NCBI GenBank assembly: GCA_947377285.1
Contig: CANCFT010000004.1
Span: forward strand, 90,075 to 154,074
From: Bacteriovoracaceae bacterium
GTDB lineage: Bacteria; Bdellovibrionota; Bacteriovoracia; Bacteriovoracales; Bacteriovoracaceae
DNA length: 64,000 nt
Direction of reading: 5' to 3'
Shown here: positions 37,774 to 45,585 of the stretch, piece by piece
How positions within the stretch are numbered: the stretch's first letter is position 1
Layout: every line of letters begins with the position of its first letter
Made by a program: the position numbers and the translations under genes
Notes under the pieces: generated by a model
Told to the model about the DNA's origin: nothing
The model's input: the letters and a program-made list of their open reading frames with translations, nothing else
The model's database searches: none

Positions 37774-37991
37774 CTGCCAATATAATAAGACATATTGATT
37801 CTATTTTTTATTAAACTAATTAAGAACAAGATTAATAAATAATTACATATTTGTTAAATTCTATGGTTTACATGAACTAATTCATTGATAATTAGTAACG
37901 AAACTTTTTACTCCTCTTAACGTCTAAGATTTCAGGATCTAAAGACGATATACTTGTCCAACACAAAAGACGGCCTCTTTAAGGAGAAATT

Positions 37992-38537
37992 ATGAAACTA
38001 TCACTAGTGTTTATTGTCAGTTCCCTAATCAGTTCAAAGATTTATGCTCAAGCTAGTGCAACGGCCCCAACAACTCAGATCTCTCAAAACATAGAGTCAA
38101 ATGATAAAAACAAATTAAAAGCTGATAAGGAAAAATTAAAAGAAGATAATGCATCCTTAAGAATTGAAAATGAAAAAATCAAAGCTGATAAAGAATTGCT
38201 TAAAGTAGATGATAAAAATATTGCAGAAGCAAGAAAAGCACTTGAAAGCCTAAAAACTGCAAATGCCTCTGCTGATCAAATGCAGTTAGCAAAAGATGAT
38301 CTAAAAAAAGCGTTAGATCAAAAGAAATTAGATTTAGATAAAATGAAAGAAGATTTAAAGGAAAGAAAAAAGGAGAAACAAGATAAAATGGCAGATAAAA
38401 AAGAATTGAAAGAAGATAAACGAGAGGAGCGCAAAGAAGAGCGCAAAGAAGAACGCAAAGAAGAGCGCAAAGAAGAACGAAAAGAAGAACGCAAAGACGA
38501 AAGAAAAGAAGATAAAAAAGCTGACAAAAAAAAGTAA
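37992..38537 (+). CDS. Exported Lys/Glu-rich coiled-coil protein with EERK repeats
   Basis: 181 residues, strong GGAGAA ribosome-binding site and Sec signal (cleavage YAQA, about 20). Residues 36-130 are heptad-like and charged, with repeated KADKE and KEDNA units. The last ~45 residues are seven EERK-type tetrapeptides followed by KADKKK. No enzymatic motif. It probably forms a long helical rod in the periplasm. Followed by a strong terminator. Such repeats can expand or contract. Confidence 0.6.
   Translation: MKLSLVFIVSSLISSKIYAQASATAPTTQISQNIESNDKNKLKADKEKLKEDNASLRIENEKIKADKELLKVDDKNIAEARKALESLKTANASADQMQLAKDDLKKALDQKKLDLDKMKEDLKERKKEKQDKMADKKELKEDKREERKEERKEERKEERKEERKEERKDERKEDKKADKKK
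38424..38507 (+). repeat. 12-bp tandem repeat encoding EERK
   Basis: Seven 12-base units close to GAAGAGCGCAAA, in frame with the coiled-coil gene. Unit sequence varies only at synonymous or conservative positions (GAG/GAA, CGC/CGA/AGA, GAC once). Confidence 0.85.
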
Positions 38538-38576
38538 CAAATCTCTAAAAGTTCAGACTCAAAATACAACTAAATC

Positions 38577-38614
38577 ACTAGGATCTTGGAATAAACCAAG
38601 ATCCTAGTTAAAAA
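38577..38614 (+). terminator. Rho-independent terminator
   Basis: 13-bp perfect stem: 38577-38589 (ACTAGGATCTTGG) with 38596-38608, 6-base loop. An A-rich tract rather than T follows on the plus strand, so the terminator may be factor-assisted, but the hairpin is very stable and immediately downstream of the coiled-coil gene. Confidence 0.65.
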
Positions 38615-38707
38615 ATAGAATTAATTAAGTTGACCATATCAAGAATGCTCAATTAAAATTTTATTTTATAAATAATATTTCTCAAAATTCAATAAATAGG
38701 AAAAATA

Positions 38708-39499
38708 GTGTCACTACTCAAAATGATTAGATTTTTATTACATTTATTTTTTTTCATCAGCTTAATAGCTTGCCAATCAACCAAAGCTCGGACAAATTCT
38801 GATTTCTTATGGGAAGTTGTAAGTCAAAAATGTATCCCAAACCAAAAAGAATATTATAAACCATCTCCATGTGCTGAAGTTATTTTTCAAAATGGTACAG
38901 ATCTCGGATACGCCATCTTCAAAGATCGAAACGGGCCTTTACAGTACCTATTAATTCCTACTACTAAAATCACAGGAATTGAAAGTAACGAAATATTAAA
39001 AAAAAATTCTCCAAACTATTTTTATGAAGCATGGAAAGCCCGAAATTTTATGGTCGAAAAATTTAATTCAACTATTTCTGATGATGAAATATCTTTGGCC
39101 ATTAATTCTTCTTATGGCCGAAGTCAAAATCAGCTTCATATTCATATTTCATGTATTCGCTCAGATATAAAAGATCTGATTTCTCAAAAAATAAATATGA
39201 TCAACAATACTTGGTCAATCTTTCCAGGTGGAATATTAGGACATCATTATTTTGCTCGACGAATTACTTTTAACCAATTACAAGAATTGAATCCATTTCA
39301 AATACTCGCAACTGAATTGCCAGAAGCAAAAAATAAAATGAATGAATTTGGACTTGCTGTCTTAGCTGTGAAAAATAAATTAAACTCAGTTGACTTTATT
39401 TTATTGGCCGATCAAGTTAATAAAATAACTATGGACCGAGCGAGTGTCGAAGAAATTCAAGACCATAGTTGTGCTCAACTTTTTATCCCAAAAATGTAG
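38708..39499 (+). CDS. cdh: CDP-diacylglycerol pyrophosphatase-like lipoprotein
   Basis: 263 residues from a GTG with AGGA upstream. Signal peptide ends in lipobox-like LIACQ (Cys22). Conserved Cdh blocks: LIPTTKITGIES, ARNFMVEKF, and the HIT-like SQNQLHIHISC with His-x-His (about 143-145), then GHHYFARRI. Cdh hydrolyses CDP-diacylglycerol to CMP and phosphatidate at the membrane. No other phospholipid genes are adjacent; the PldA pair lies 5 kb further on. Confidence 0.8.
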   Translation: MSLLKMIRFLLHLFFFISLIACQSTKARTNSDFLWEVVSQKCIPNQKEYYKPSPCAEVIFQNGTDLGYAIFKDRNGPLQYLLIPTTKITGIESNEILKKNSPNYFYEAWKARNFMVEKFNSTISDDEISLAINSSYGRSQNQLHIHISCIRSDIKDLISQKINMINNTWSIFPGGILGHHYFARRITFNQLQELNPFQILATELPEAKNKMNEFGLAVLAVKNKLNSVDFILLADQVNKITMDRASVEEIQDHSCAQLFIPKM

Positions 39500-39671
39500 T
39501 TTATTAATGAGCCAATATTTAAAGGCAATCTACAGCGAATAGTTGCTTTTAATTTTAGTTACGTTTTCAATCTTTAATATAAATACTCCCTTTATTGGCT
39601 ATTTTTTTAGTTTTAATTGAAATCTCACAAGAGTAAGAATCGATATTAATGCATGCCATTGAGCGATAAGA

Positions 39672-40223
39672 TTAGATTTTAAACGATTGTACCGATTTTT
39701 TTATATCAATACTTTTTGTTTCAGTACTAATGACTTCTACAGTAAGTTTTTTAATATTTTTGAACTGTCTTTTGAGTGAGACTTGAACATTTGTTCCAGC
39801 TATATCACCGTTACAAGTGATTTTAGCCTTCGCTTCTACATCACTATGAACACCTTCTTCTTTTTTCTTTGGATCTTTGATTTTTAATTGTTCTTCAGCA
39901 GTTTCTTTTTCATCAATAACTTGCTTAAAACTAGATTCGATAATTTTACAATCAAGTTTTTTATCAAAAGAAATTAGGCTTAAAACATTTTTCTCCCATA
40001 AGTTTTTAACATCATTAAATGTTTTTTTCTCTTTTTTTGATTTAGGAAGATACTCAAAACTAATAAATGATTCTGTCGGTCCGTCTAAATCAATTTCTAC
40101 GATATTTTTTTCTACGGCCATACCAAGTTTAATTGTTCCATGTTCGTGTGCACCAAGAGCATGTTCATGGGCAAAAATTTTGCAAGAAGTTAGTAATGCA
40201 ATAACAGTAATTGTTGTTTTCAT
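39672..40223 (-). CDS. ZrgA-like (DUF2796) exported zinc-binding protein
   Basis: 183 residues, AGGAG upstream, Sec signal (cleavage FAHE, about 18) followed at once by His-rich HEHALGAHEHGTIKLGMAV, the hallmark of DUF2796/ZrgA proteins of zinc uptake loci. The rest matches the family (IDLDGPTESFISFEYLP). A charged Lys/Glu insertion occurs at about 115-135. No ABC genes of the zrg type are next to it. Its promoter overlaps the palindrome at 40252-40272, so it is probably repressed by the divergent Zur-like protein. Confidence 0.8.
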   Translation of the reverse strand: MKTTITVIALLTSCKIFAHEHALGAHEHGTIKLGMAVEKNIVEIDLDGPTESFISFEYLPKSKKEKKTFNDVKNLWEKNVLSLISFDKKLDCKIIESSFKQVIDEKETAEEQLKIKDPKKKEEGVHSDVEAKAKITCNGDIAGTNVQVSLKRQFKNIKKLTVEVISTETKSIDIKKSVQSFKI

Positions 40224-40251
40224 ATGTCTCCTAAAATTAATTTGTTTTTAC

Positions 40252-40272
40252 TTAATAATAAGTTATTATTAA
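40252..40272. promoter_or_regulatory. Perfect Fur/Zur-type palindrome
   Basis: TTAATAATAA (40252-40261) and TTATTATTAA (40263-40272) form a perfect 10-1-10 palindrome between the zrgA-like gene and the Zur-like gene. It lies 29 bases upstream of the zrgA-like ATG and 108 bases from the regulator ATG, consistent with repression of the former and autoregulation of the latter. Size and symmetry fit Fur-family boxes. Confidence 0.7.
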
Positions 40273-40379
40273 AATACTAAAAATGCAAATGAGTTGCAAA
40301 TATATTTACATTTCGTTTTATTTAATCTATTGTCGACTATTAGAACTATGCTTATTTCATAATGACTTGGAGCTCAGTA

Positions 40380-40820
40380 ATGGCATCGATAAAAAAAGAT
40401 ATTAATTGGGAGACAAAGGTAATTGAGCTGTTAAAAGAAAAAAAGTTAAGTATTACGGTACCTAGAAAAATGATAATCAGACTATTGTTAAAAGAACATG
40501 GGCCATTTTCAGCGGAAGAAATTTATAACAAATTACCAAAAAATACATGTGACCAAGTGACAGTTTATCGCTGCTTAAACCAATTTGTTGAAACACAATT
40601 GGTAACACCTTCATATTTTGAAAAAGAAATGGTTCTTTTTGAATTCAACGATCCTCACCATCATCATCACCATATTATTTGTAAGATTTGTAAAAAAATA
40701 GATTCTTTTCACGATTGCATTTTAAATAAAATCGAAACATCCTTAGCAAAGAAAGGTTATAAGGATATTCAACATCGATTAGAGTTTATTGGTGTATGTG
40801 GAGCTTGTCAAAATTCATAG
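40380..40820 (+). CDS. Fur-family regulator, probably Zur
   Basis: 146 residues from the ATG at 40380, which has GGAG seven bases upstream (ATG at 40362 in frame lacks one). Winged-helix DNA-binding part with GPFSAEEIYNKLP and DQVTVYRCLNQF, then the metal site DPHHHHHHIICKICKK (about 92-107) and the C-terminal CGAC pair: two CxxC motifs for the structural zinc. The gene neighbours (DUF2796, DUF3299) make zinc (Zur) more likely than iron; sequence alone does not fix metal specificity. Confidence 0.85.
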   Translation: MASIKKDINWETKVIELLKEKKLSITVPRKMIIRLLLKEHGPFSAEEIYNKLPKNTCDQVTVYRCLNQFVETQLVTPSYFEKEMVLFEFNDPHHHHHHIICKICKKIDSFHDCILNKIETSLAKKGYKDIQHRLEFIGVCGACQNS

Positions 40821-40835
40821 TTAACAAGGTAAATT

Positions 40836-41255
40836 ATGAAAATAATATATATTCCTCTACTACTAATACTTGAAATGAAAGCTTTTGCAGGTGAAGTCAC
40901 ATGGGATACTCTAAAAACCTTGGATTTTGATTCAAAAACTAAAACGATTGTAGTTAATGGTGAATTAAAAAAAATTCTGGGCAAAGAGATTACAATGAAA
41001 GGGTTTATGATGCCTTTGGATTACGATTCAAAGAAAGTGGTTGAATTTTTATTTATGCCATACATACCTTCTTGTATGCATGTTCCACCGCCTCCTCCAA
41101 ATCAATTAGTTCTAGTTAAAATGAAAAAGGGGGCGATTGTGGTGCCTACATTTTATCCTATAGAGTTAACAGGGACAATAACTCTGGATGCCAATAAGGA
41201 TCTGGAGTCATCTTATAAATTGGAAGGGCTAAAAATTAAAGAACTTAAACAATAA
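40836..41255 (+). CDS. Exported DUF3299-family protein
   Basis: 139 residues, 15 bases after the Zur-like gene, so cotranscribed. Sec signal (cleavage FAGE, about 19). The DUF3299 core is visible: GKEITMKGFMMPLDYDSKKV (about 48-67) and FLFMPYIPSCMHVPPPPPNQ (about 69-88). DUF3299 proteins occur in zinc-regulated loci with DUF2796, where they may act as periplasmic metal carriers (inference). Confidence 0.78.
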   Translation: MKIIYIPLLLILEMKAFAGEVTWDTLKTLDFDSKTKTIVVNGELKKILGKEITMKGFMMPLDYDSKKVVEFLFMPYIPSCMHVPPPPPNQLVLVKMKKGAIVVPTFYPIELTGTITLDANKDLESSYKLEGLKIKELKQ

Positions 41256-41453
41256 CAAGTAAAAATTATTAGAAAAATAAATATGATCACTCAAACAGTG
41301 CCTAATAATACTTTTTTTGAATTGAGGTGAATTTTGCACATAAATACTCAAATAAGTACAAGGTCCTATATATTAAGCTACATATTTTATTTTTTTGTCA
41401 CTTTTTCAGGCCATAGATCAATATTCAAGGTTTTTTAATTTGAAATGCATTGA

Positions 41454-42827
41454 TTAATAAACTTTAGGCTCGATTCTGTTTCTACTTAAGATTCCACCTT
41501 CTTCGGGAGAATTTAAGATATGATCAAATTCTTCTAGTGAGAGTTTTTTTGCTTTTTTCTGAGAAGATTCTGAATAAGTAAAAACTCCATTCTGCCATTG
41601 GTAGACTTCGTTTATTTTTTCAATAAAAGTATAATGTTTATTTGGCATTTCTCCATAATAATCATCAAAATTTCCTCTACCTAAATAAACCGCATTTGAT
41701 CCTTCATACCCAGATTTTTCAGAACTTTTATCATCCATATTTTTTATATATGACCAATCTCCAGCTATAAAATTATCTTTAGCGACTCCTTTTTTGACTG
41801 TTAAGATTTTACCCGGAACTATTAATTCTTCAGGAGTCATACTTTGAATAAAATCCCAAGCGCTCCCAGGTTCAACATCTCTGAGAGGTGCTTTATCAAC
41901 TAACATTGCTTTTTCAATTTTTGCTAATTTTTCTGGATCAGGTCTAACCCGAGCATAATAATCTAATAAACCTTGGCTCATTACAACTTTGGAAGCCGAA
42001 TAACAGCCCATACTATATTTGTCTGGATACATAAAAATATCGTTTATGGCCACATGAGGAGCTGTGTTGCGTTTTGGTAAAGGTGAATCATCCCAATATT
42101 TAGGGTTCCATGCTGAGCCTTTTCCATCGGGAAAACCCCAACTCAATTCTTCAGTCCACGCTGCTGTATTTTGTCTTATACCGATTTGATCTTTGAAAGC
42201 TTGAATATTGCATCCTTCATTATTAAATTCAGATAAACGGCCATGTTGAAACAACGATAAGGCAATTTCTTTTTTGGAAACTGTGTGAACACTTCTTTTT
42301 CCTTCAATAGTAAGATATTTAGGAACTACTCTTGAAACACCATTCTCTGTCACTGTCGTGTATGTTTTTTTAGTCTTTTGAGTGGGAAGTTCTACGATAT
42401 CATCTTCAATATTATATTCTTTCCTCTTGCTTAAATTCACCGTATTCGTATCGTTATCTGGTGTAGTTAAAACGAATCCTAGCTTACTTCCATCTAATGA
42501 ATCTTTGATATTTACAAAACTCGCATCAATTCCAAGCTCGGCCATATATTTTGGCATTTCAACTTTTAATTTAGCAATTTCATCTTTTGAACAATTAAAA
42601 AGTACACCATTTTTTTGGTTTTCAGATAAAATAGATGCTGCATTTAAGGTTTTTTCAACAAAACTTGAAATTTGTCCAACTTTACAATCCTGACAAGCAA
42701 CACCAGTTGTATCTTTTTTATCTGACGTAGTTATATCAGAAGCAAAGAGATATGTGGGAAAGCAAAAATAAGTTAACAATAAAATAGCACGTGAATTTAA
42801 ATTAGATTTACTCTTATCTTTTTTCAT
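41454..42827 (-). CDS. Exported Tgl-like protein-glutamine gamma-glutamyltransferase
   Basis: 457 residues, GAGG before the ATG, N-terminal signal with cleavage near LFAS (about residue 29). The C-terminal half resembles Bacillus spore-coat transglutaminase Tgl: WNPKYW, VAINDIFMYPDKYSMGCYSA with the likely catalytic Cys (about 273), VPGKILTVKKG, GDWSYIKNMDD and EGSNAVYLGRGNFDDYYG correspond to Tgl NPKYW, AINDIF, ECATA, GDCLYFKNPD, QGENVIDLG. The N-terminal 170 residues are unique, with a CQDCK pair. It could cross-link or deamidate proteins outside the cell. The alignment is by eye. Confidence 0.62.
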   Translation of the reverse strand: MKKDKSKSNLNSRAILLLTYFCFPTYLFASDITTSDKKDTTGVACQDCKVGQISSFVEKTLNAASILSENQKNGVLFNCSKDEIAKLKVEMPKYMAELGIDASFVNIKDSLDGSKLGFVLTTPDNDTNTVNLSKRKEYNIEDDIVELPTQKTKKTYTTVTENGVSRVVPKYLTIEGKRSVHTVSKKEIALSLFQHGRLSEFNNEGCNIQAFKDQIGIRQNTAAWTEELSWGFPDGKGSAWNPKYWDDSPLPKRNTAPHVAINDIFMYPDKYSMGCYSASKVVMSQGLLDYYARVRPDPEKLAKIEKAMLVDKAPLRDVEPGSAWDFIQSMTPEELIVPGKILTVKKGVAKDNFIAGDWSYIKNMDDKSSEKSGYEGSNAVYLGRGNFDDYYGEMPNKHYTFIEKINEVYQWQNGVFTYSESSQKKAKKLSLEEFDHILNSPEEGGILSRNRIEPKVY

Positions 42828-43079
42828 ACAATACCTCTTTATTACCTTTTTTGTCTCTTATCGGAAATAGACGAGTATTTCTTTAAAGTATTTTAAAACT
42901 ATACGAAATTATTAATTAATTTCAAACTTACAATTATAAGTTGCAGTCTATTTTGAACCGCCAATTGATCAAATTGGTTATTCTAATCTTTATAGTCATA
43001 AATCATGAGACATTTATTTGTTTAAAATAGCACTTATTCCTAGAAGATAGGCGCTGCCTTCACAAATAGCTATATCAAT

Positions 43080-44003
43080 TTAATTGCATTGATCCAGAGT
43101 AAGCGTAGAAGCAATTCCACCTTCAGTAAACGTAGAAGTGCCGCATGTGTTAGAAAAAGCAAGCGTAACTGTTCCAGTCTTACTTCCAGAAAGAACCGTT
43201 GATATAGATCCACTTGTAGGATAGCAACAAGTCGAAGATCCATAAGTAACGCTATTAAAAGTATTAGTCGCATTATATTTTGCAAGATTATGAAATAGAA
43301 TAATAGTACCGTTTATGACTCTTGTTTGAGCACTTCTGCTACCACTAACCGTTATATTAGGTGATGTTTTTAAATAATGATCAAAGACAGTTACACCTTT
43401 TGCATTTTTCTTTATTTGATGTATTCCGTTTATTACAATAGTACGTGTTCCAGCAGATTGAGAAATAGTTTGGCCAGTAGATGGCAAATTGGTATTATCC
43501 CAAGTTGTTGCAGAATTTGTATCAGTAGTTCTAGTTGCTCCATCTGTATGTGTTACAGTTGAGCCAGAAGTTGTTCTGGTAATAGTAAGACCATTAGTAA
43601 GTGGCCTAGCGCAACTACCTCCACTAAAGATTTCGGTCCACCCTCCTGTCATTGTTCCTTTACCACCATCAACTGTACACCCGCCCCAATCGATAGTCGC
43701 TGTAGAGGGAGCAGATGCACCAGAGCAAGTAGTTGCACTTTCAACAGTACACGCACTTGAAAAAGGATTAACTGCATCGCTTGGATCAAGATATTCATTC
43801 ATGGTATCTAGTTCATCTTGAATAAAACCGACAGATCCACCTTCCGAGCTGGATGCAGAATTCCCAGCAATACTCATTGTAGTCTGTGCAGCATTTGAAG
43901 TTGAATCCGTAGTTGAACTACTCGTTGAGTTTGTAGCTTTTGAGCAACTAGTTGCGAGCAAAAATGAAATTAGTAAAAAAGAAAATTTATGGGAAAAGGA
44001 CAT
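43080..44003 (-). CDS. Ser/Thr-rich surface lipoprotein
   Basis: 307 residues, GGAG upstream. Signal ends in LLATSC (lipobox, Cys20). Then Ser/Thr/Asn-rich low complexity to about 70 and a beta-rich region with eight or so Cys in Gly/Thr context (CTVESATTCSG, GGCTVDGG, TCCYPTSG). The composition fits an outer-membrane or extracellular lipoprotein stabilised by disulfides. No family recognised. Not in an operon with its neighbours, as gaps are 252 and 82 bases. Confidence 0.6.
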   Translation of the reverse strand: MSFSHKFSFLLISFLLATSCSKATNSTSSSTTDSTSNAAQTTMSIAGNSASSSEGGSVGFIQDELDTMNEYLDPSDAVNPFSSACTVESATTCSGASAPSTATIDWGGCTVDGGKGTMTGGWTEIFSGGSCARPLTNGLTITRTTSGSTVTHTDGATRTTDTNSATTWDNTNLPSTGQTISQSAGTRTIVINGIHQIKKNAKGVTVFDHYLKTSPNITVSGSRSAQTRVINGTIILFHNLAKYNATNTFNSVTYGSSTCCYPTSGSISTVLSGSKTGTVTLAFSNTCGTSTFTEGGIASTLTLDQCN

Positions 44004-44085
44004 ACATTCTCCAAAACGCTAAAATAAATATATCTTTATAAATGGTAGTGGATAATAAATGAATTAGTATTAAAGAATTATTACA

Positions 44086-44880
44086 TTAAATTCCGTAAGA
44101 AATTCCCATTCGAACACTTTGAGTTTTCCGGTTATAAGAACGTAAGTATGATCCATAACCAGAATACAAAAGAGTATAGAAATCAAATGGAACACGATAA
44201 TCATGTTTAACAATATTAAATAAATCAAAATGATGCCCAATAGAAATGTTAAAATCATTAAGCTTCGGAGTATTGCCTTTTCCAATAAAGACTTCAATCT
44301 TGGGTTGGTAGTAATTTTCAAGGAAACTACTTGACAGTTTTAGTTCAAAAAGCCCCATATAATAAACTATATCGCTATTATATTTTAAATCTAAACTTGC
44401 GTACCAAATTTTTAAACTCATTTTTAATTGTTCATTAAAGAATGAGTAATGAGGATTAATATAAAACCGATTCCATTCACGATGAAATTTATCAAAAGTT
44501 TTTCCAAGACCATCAGATTCATGTTCAATACCTAATTGAATAGCGAGTGGGATCTTGAATTTATTACTAAAATCATAAACATAAAATACTTCAGGATTAT
44601 AGTTTGAGTACAAGAAATCTTCATTGTTTCCACTCTGGTCACTAGGTACCCAAATTGATTTTTGAGAGTAGGCTAAGAATAAATTATAATTTAATTCTGG
44701 CTTAGAATCTTCATTAATAAATACAGGAAATTTTGCACTAAAAGAAAGATAGTTTCGACTTCCATTTTTTGTAACATAAAATGTTTTATAAGGTTGCATT
44801 GAAGAATGGGTAAAATTTGTTTCATTTGCAAAGCTAAAGTTAAAAGTAATTAAAAAAAAAATCAAAACGTATTTATTCAT
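44086..44880 (-). CDS. pldA: OMPLA-type outer-membrane phospholipase A (PldA copy 1)
   Basis: 264 residues, signal peptide (cleavage SFAN, about 18). YSQKSIWVPSDQSGNNEDF matches the family's substrate-side strand and NYNPEVFYVYDF the next block. Catalytic residues are visible: His and Ser in EHESDGLGK (about 120-122) and Asn in REWNRFY (about 137), as in E. coli His142/Ser144/Asn156. Hydrolyses phospholipids displaced into the outer leaflet. A paralogue lies at 47686-48486. No ribosome-binding site near the ATG. Confidence 0.9.
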   Translation of the reverse strand: MNKYVLIFFLITFNFSFANETNFTHSSMQPYKTFYVTKNGSRNYLSFSAKFPVFINEDSKPELNYNLFLAYSQKSIWVPSDQSGNNEDFLYSNYNPEVFYVYDFSNKFKIPLAIQLGIEHESDGLGKTFDKFHREWNRFYINPHYSFFNEQLKMSLKIWYASLDLKYNSDIVYYMGLFELKLSSSFLENYYQPKIEVFIGKGNTPKLNDFNISIGHHFDLFNIVKHDYRVPFDFYTLLYSGYGSYLRSYNRKTQSVRMGISYGI

Positions 44881-45159
44881 AAATAAAGTTTAGTCGATAA
44901 AATACATTAGTAAAATGATGTCATTTTTTACCGTTTTGAATTATCTTCGAAAAAGGTCATACTTTAAAAATTATGTTCGTAAATATGCCAATTAATGATG
45001 GCAATTTCAAACAACTGGTTTAGCAATAATTTCATAAACCCAACCAATAATGTACTGAAATCACAAAAATGAAAAATGTAATTGTTTTGAAATATATTAT
45101 ATAATTTAAATACTCTTATAATCAATTGAGACAAGTAGCTTAAAAACGGAGTCACTAAA
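44881..45159. other. Intergenic region upstream of leader ORF
   Basis: About 280 AT-rich bases between the pldA copy 1 ATG and the small ORF at 45160. A perfect TATAAT lies at 45117-45122, the likely -10 box for the plus-strand leader transcript. A 63-codon minus-strand frame here (44964-45155) has no support. Nothing else seen. Confidence 0.45.
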
Positions 45160-45225
45160 ATGAGAAATTTAACATTGTTTCAGCATATGCAATTGATTTG
45201 GGAAAACTACAGTTATTACAACTAA
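45160..45225 (+). CDS. Putative 21-residue leader peptide
   Basis: MRNLTLFQHMQLIWENYSYY then Asn and TAA. GGAG lies eight bases upstream of the ATG, as good as for any gene here. Twenty-five bases of gap downstream leads to a terminator hairpin ending 58 bases before tatA. Aromatic-rich (Trp, Tyr-Tyr). It resembles an attenuation leader, but could be a chance ORF. Confidence 0.35.
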   Translation: MRNLTLFQHMQLIWENYSYYN

Positions 45226-45229
45226 TTTC

Positions 45230-45255
45230 GTTATTTGAATGTCAAATAACTTTTT
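45230..45255 (+). terminator. Terminator/attenuator hairpin before tatA
   Basis: 9-bp perfect stem GTTATTTGA (45230-45238) and TCAAATAAC (45242-45250) with a 3-base loop, then TTTTT. It lies between the 21-residue ORF and tatA, so tatA needs its own promoter or readthrough. Confidence 0.7.
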
Positions 45256-45308
45256 AATTCTTAATTAAAAATTTTTTAAAAGAGTGTAACTATAAAAGGA
45301 GAATGAGC

Positions 45309-45554
45309 ATGTTTGGATTAGGAGCAGGAGAACTTTTTTTAATTTTTTTTATCGCCTTATTATTTTTAGGCCCTAAAAAATTACCAGAATTAGCAAAAGG
45401 CTTAGGTCAATCAATTCGTGAGTTTCAAAAAGCTCGAGATGAAATGATGACAGAAATTAATAAACCTCACACACCTAATAAAGAAAGTGATGTTACTGTG
45501 AAAAACACACAGAATACTTCCACGGATTCGATAGATTCACGCAAAGTATCCTAG
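45309..45554 (+). CDS. tatA: Twin-arginine translocase subunit TatA/TatE-like
   Basis: 81 residues from the ATG at 45309, seven bases after AAGGAG; the ATG at 45303 would sit only one base from that sequence. FGLGAGELFLIFFIALLFLGPKKLPELAKGLGQ: one transmembrane helix, the FGP-like hinge (here LGPKKLPELAKGLG) and an amphipathic helix with Arg/Lys, then a polar tail. TatA forms the export pore for folded proteins. No tatB or tatC is in the window. Confidence 0.92.
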   Translation: MFGLGAGELFLIFFIALLFLGPKKLPELAKGLGQSIREFQKARDEMMTEINKPHTPNKESDVTVKNTQNTSTDSIDSRKVS

Positions 45555-45585
45555 TCAAATTCATTTTTTAATTTAAAGCTGACTA

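Noticed and set aside
38318..38569. Frames of 83 and 61 codons opposite the EERK repeat
   Set aside because: Ser/Arg or Phe/Leu repeats are shadows of the GAAGAGCGCAAA units.
43070..43821. Several frames (71, 61, 110 codons) opposite or beside the Ser/Thr-rich lipoprotein gene
   Set aside because: Repetitive Ser/Thr codons give open antisense frames, with no start signals or domain patterns.
44964..45155. 63-codon minus-strand frame in the pldA-tatA gap
   Set aside because: No start context or family, and it lies antisense to the likely promoter and leader ORF of tatA.
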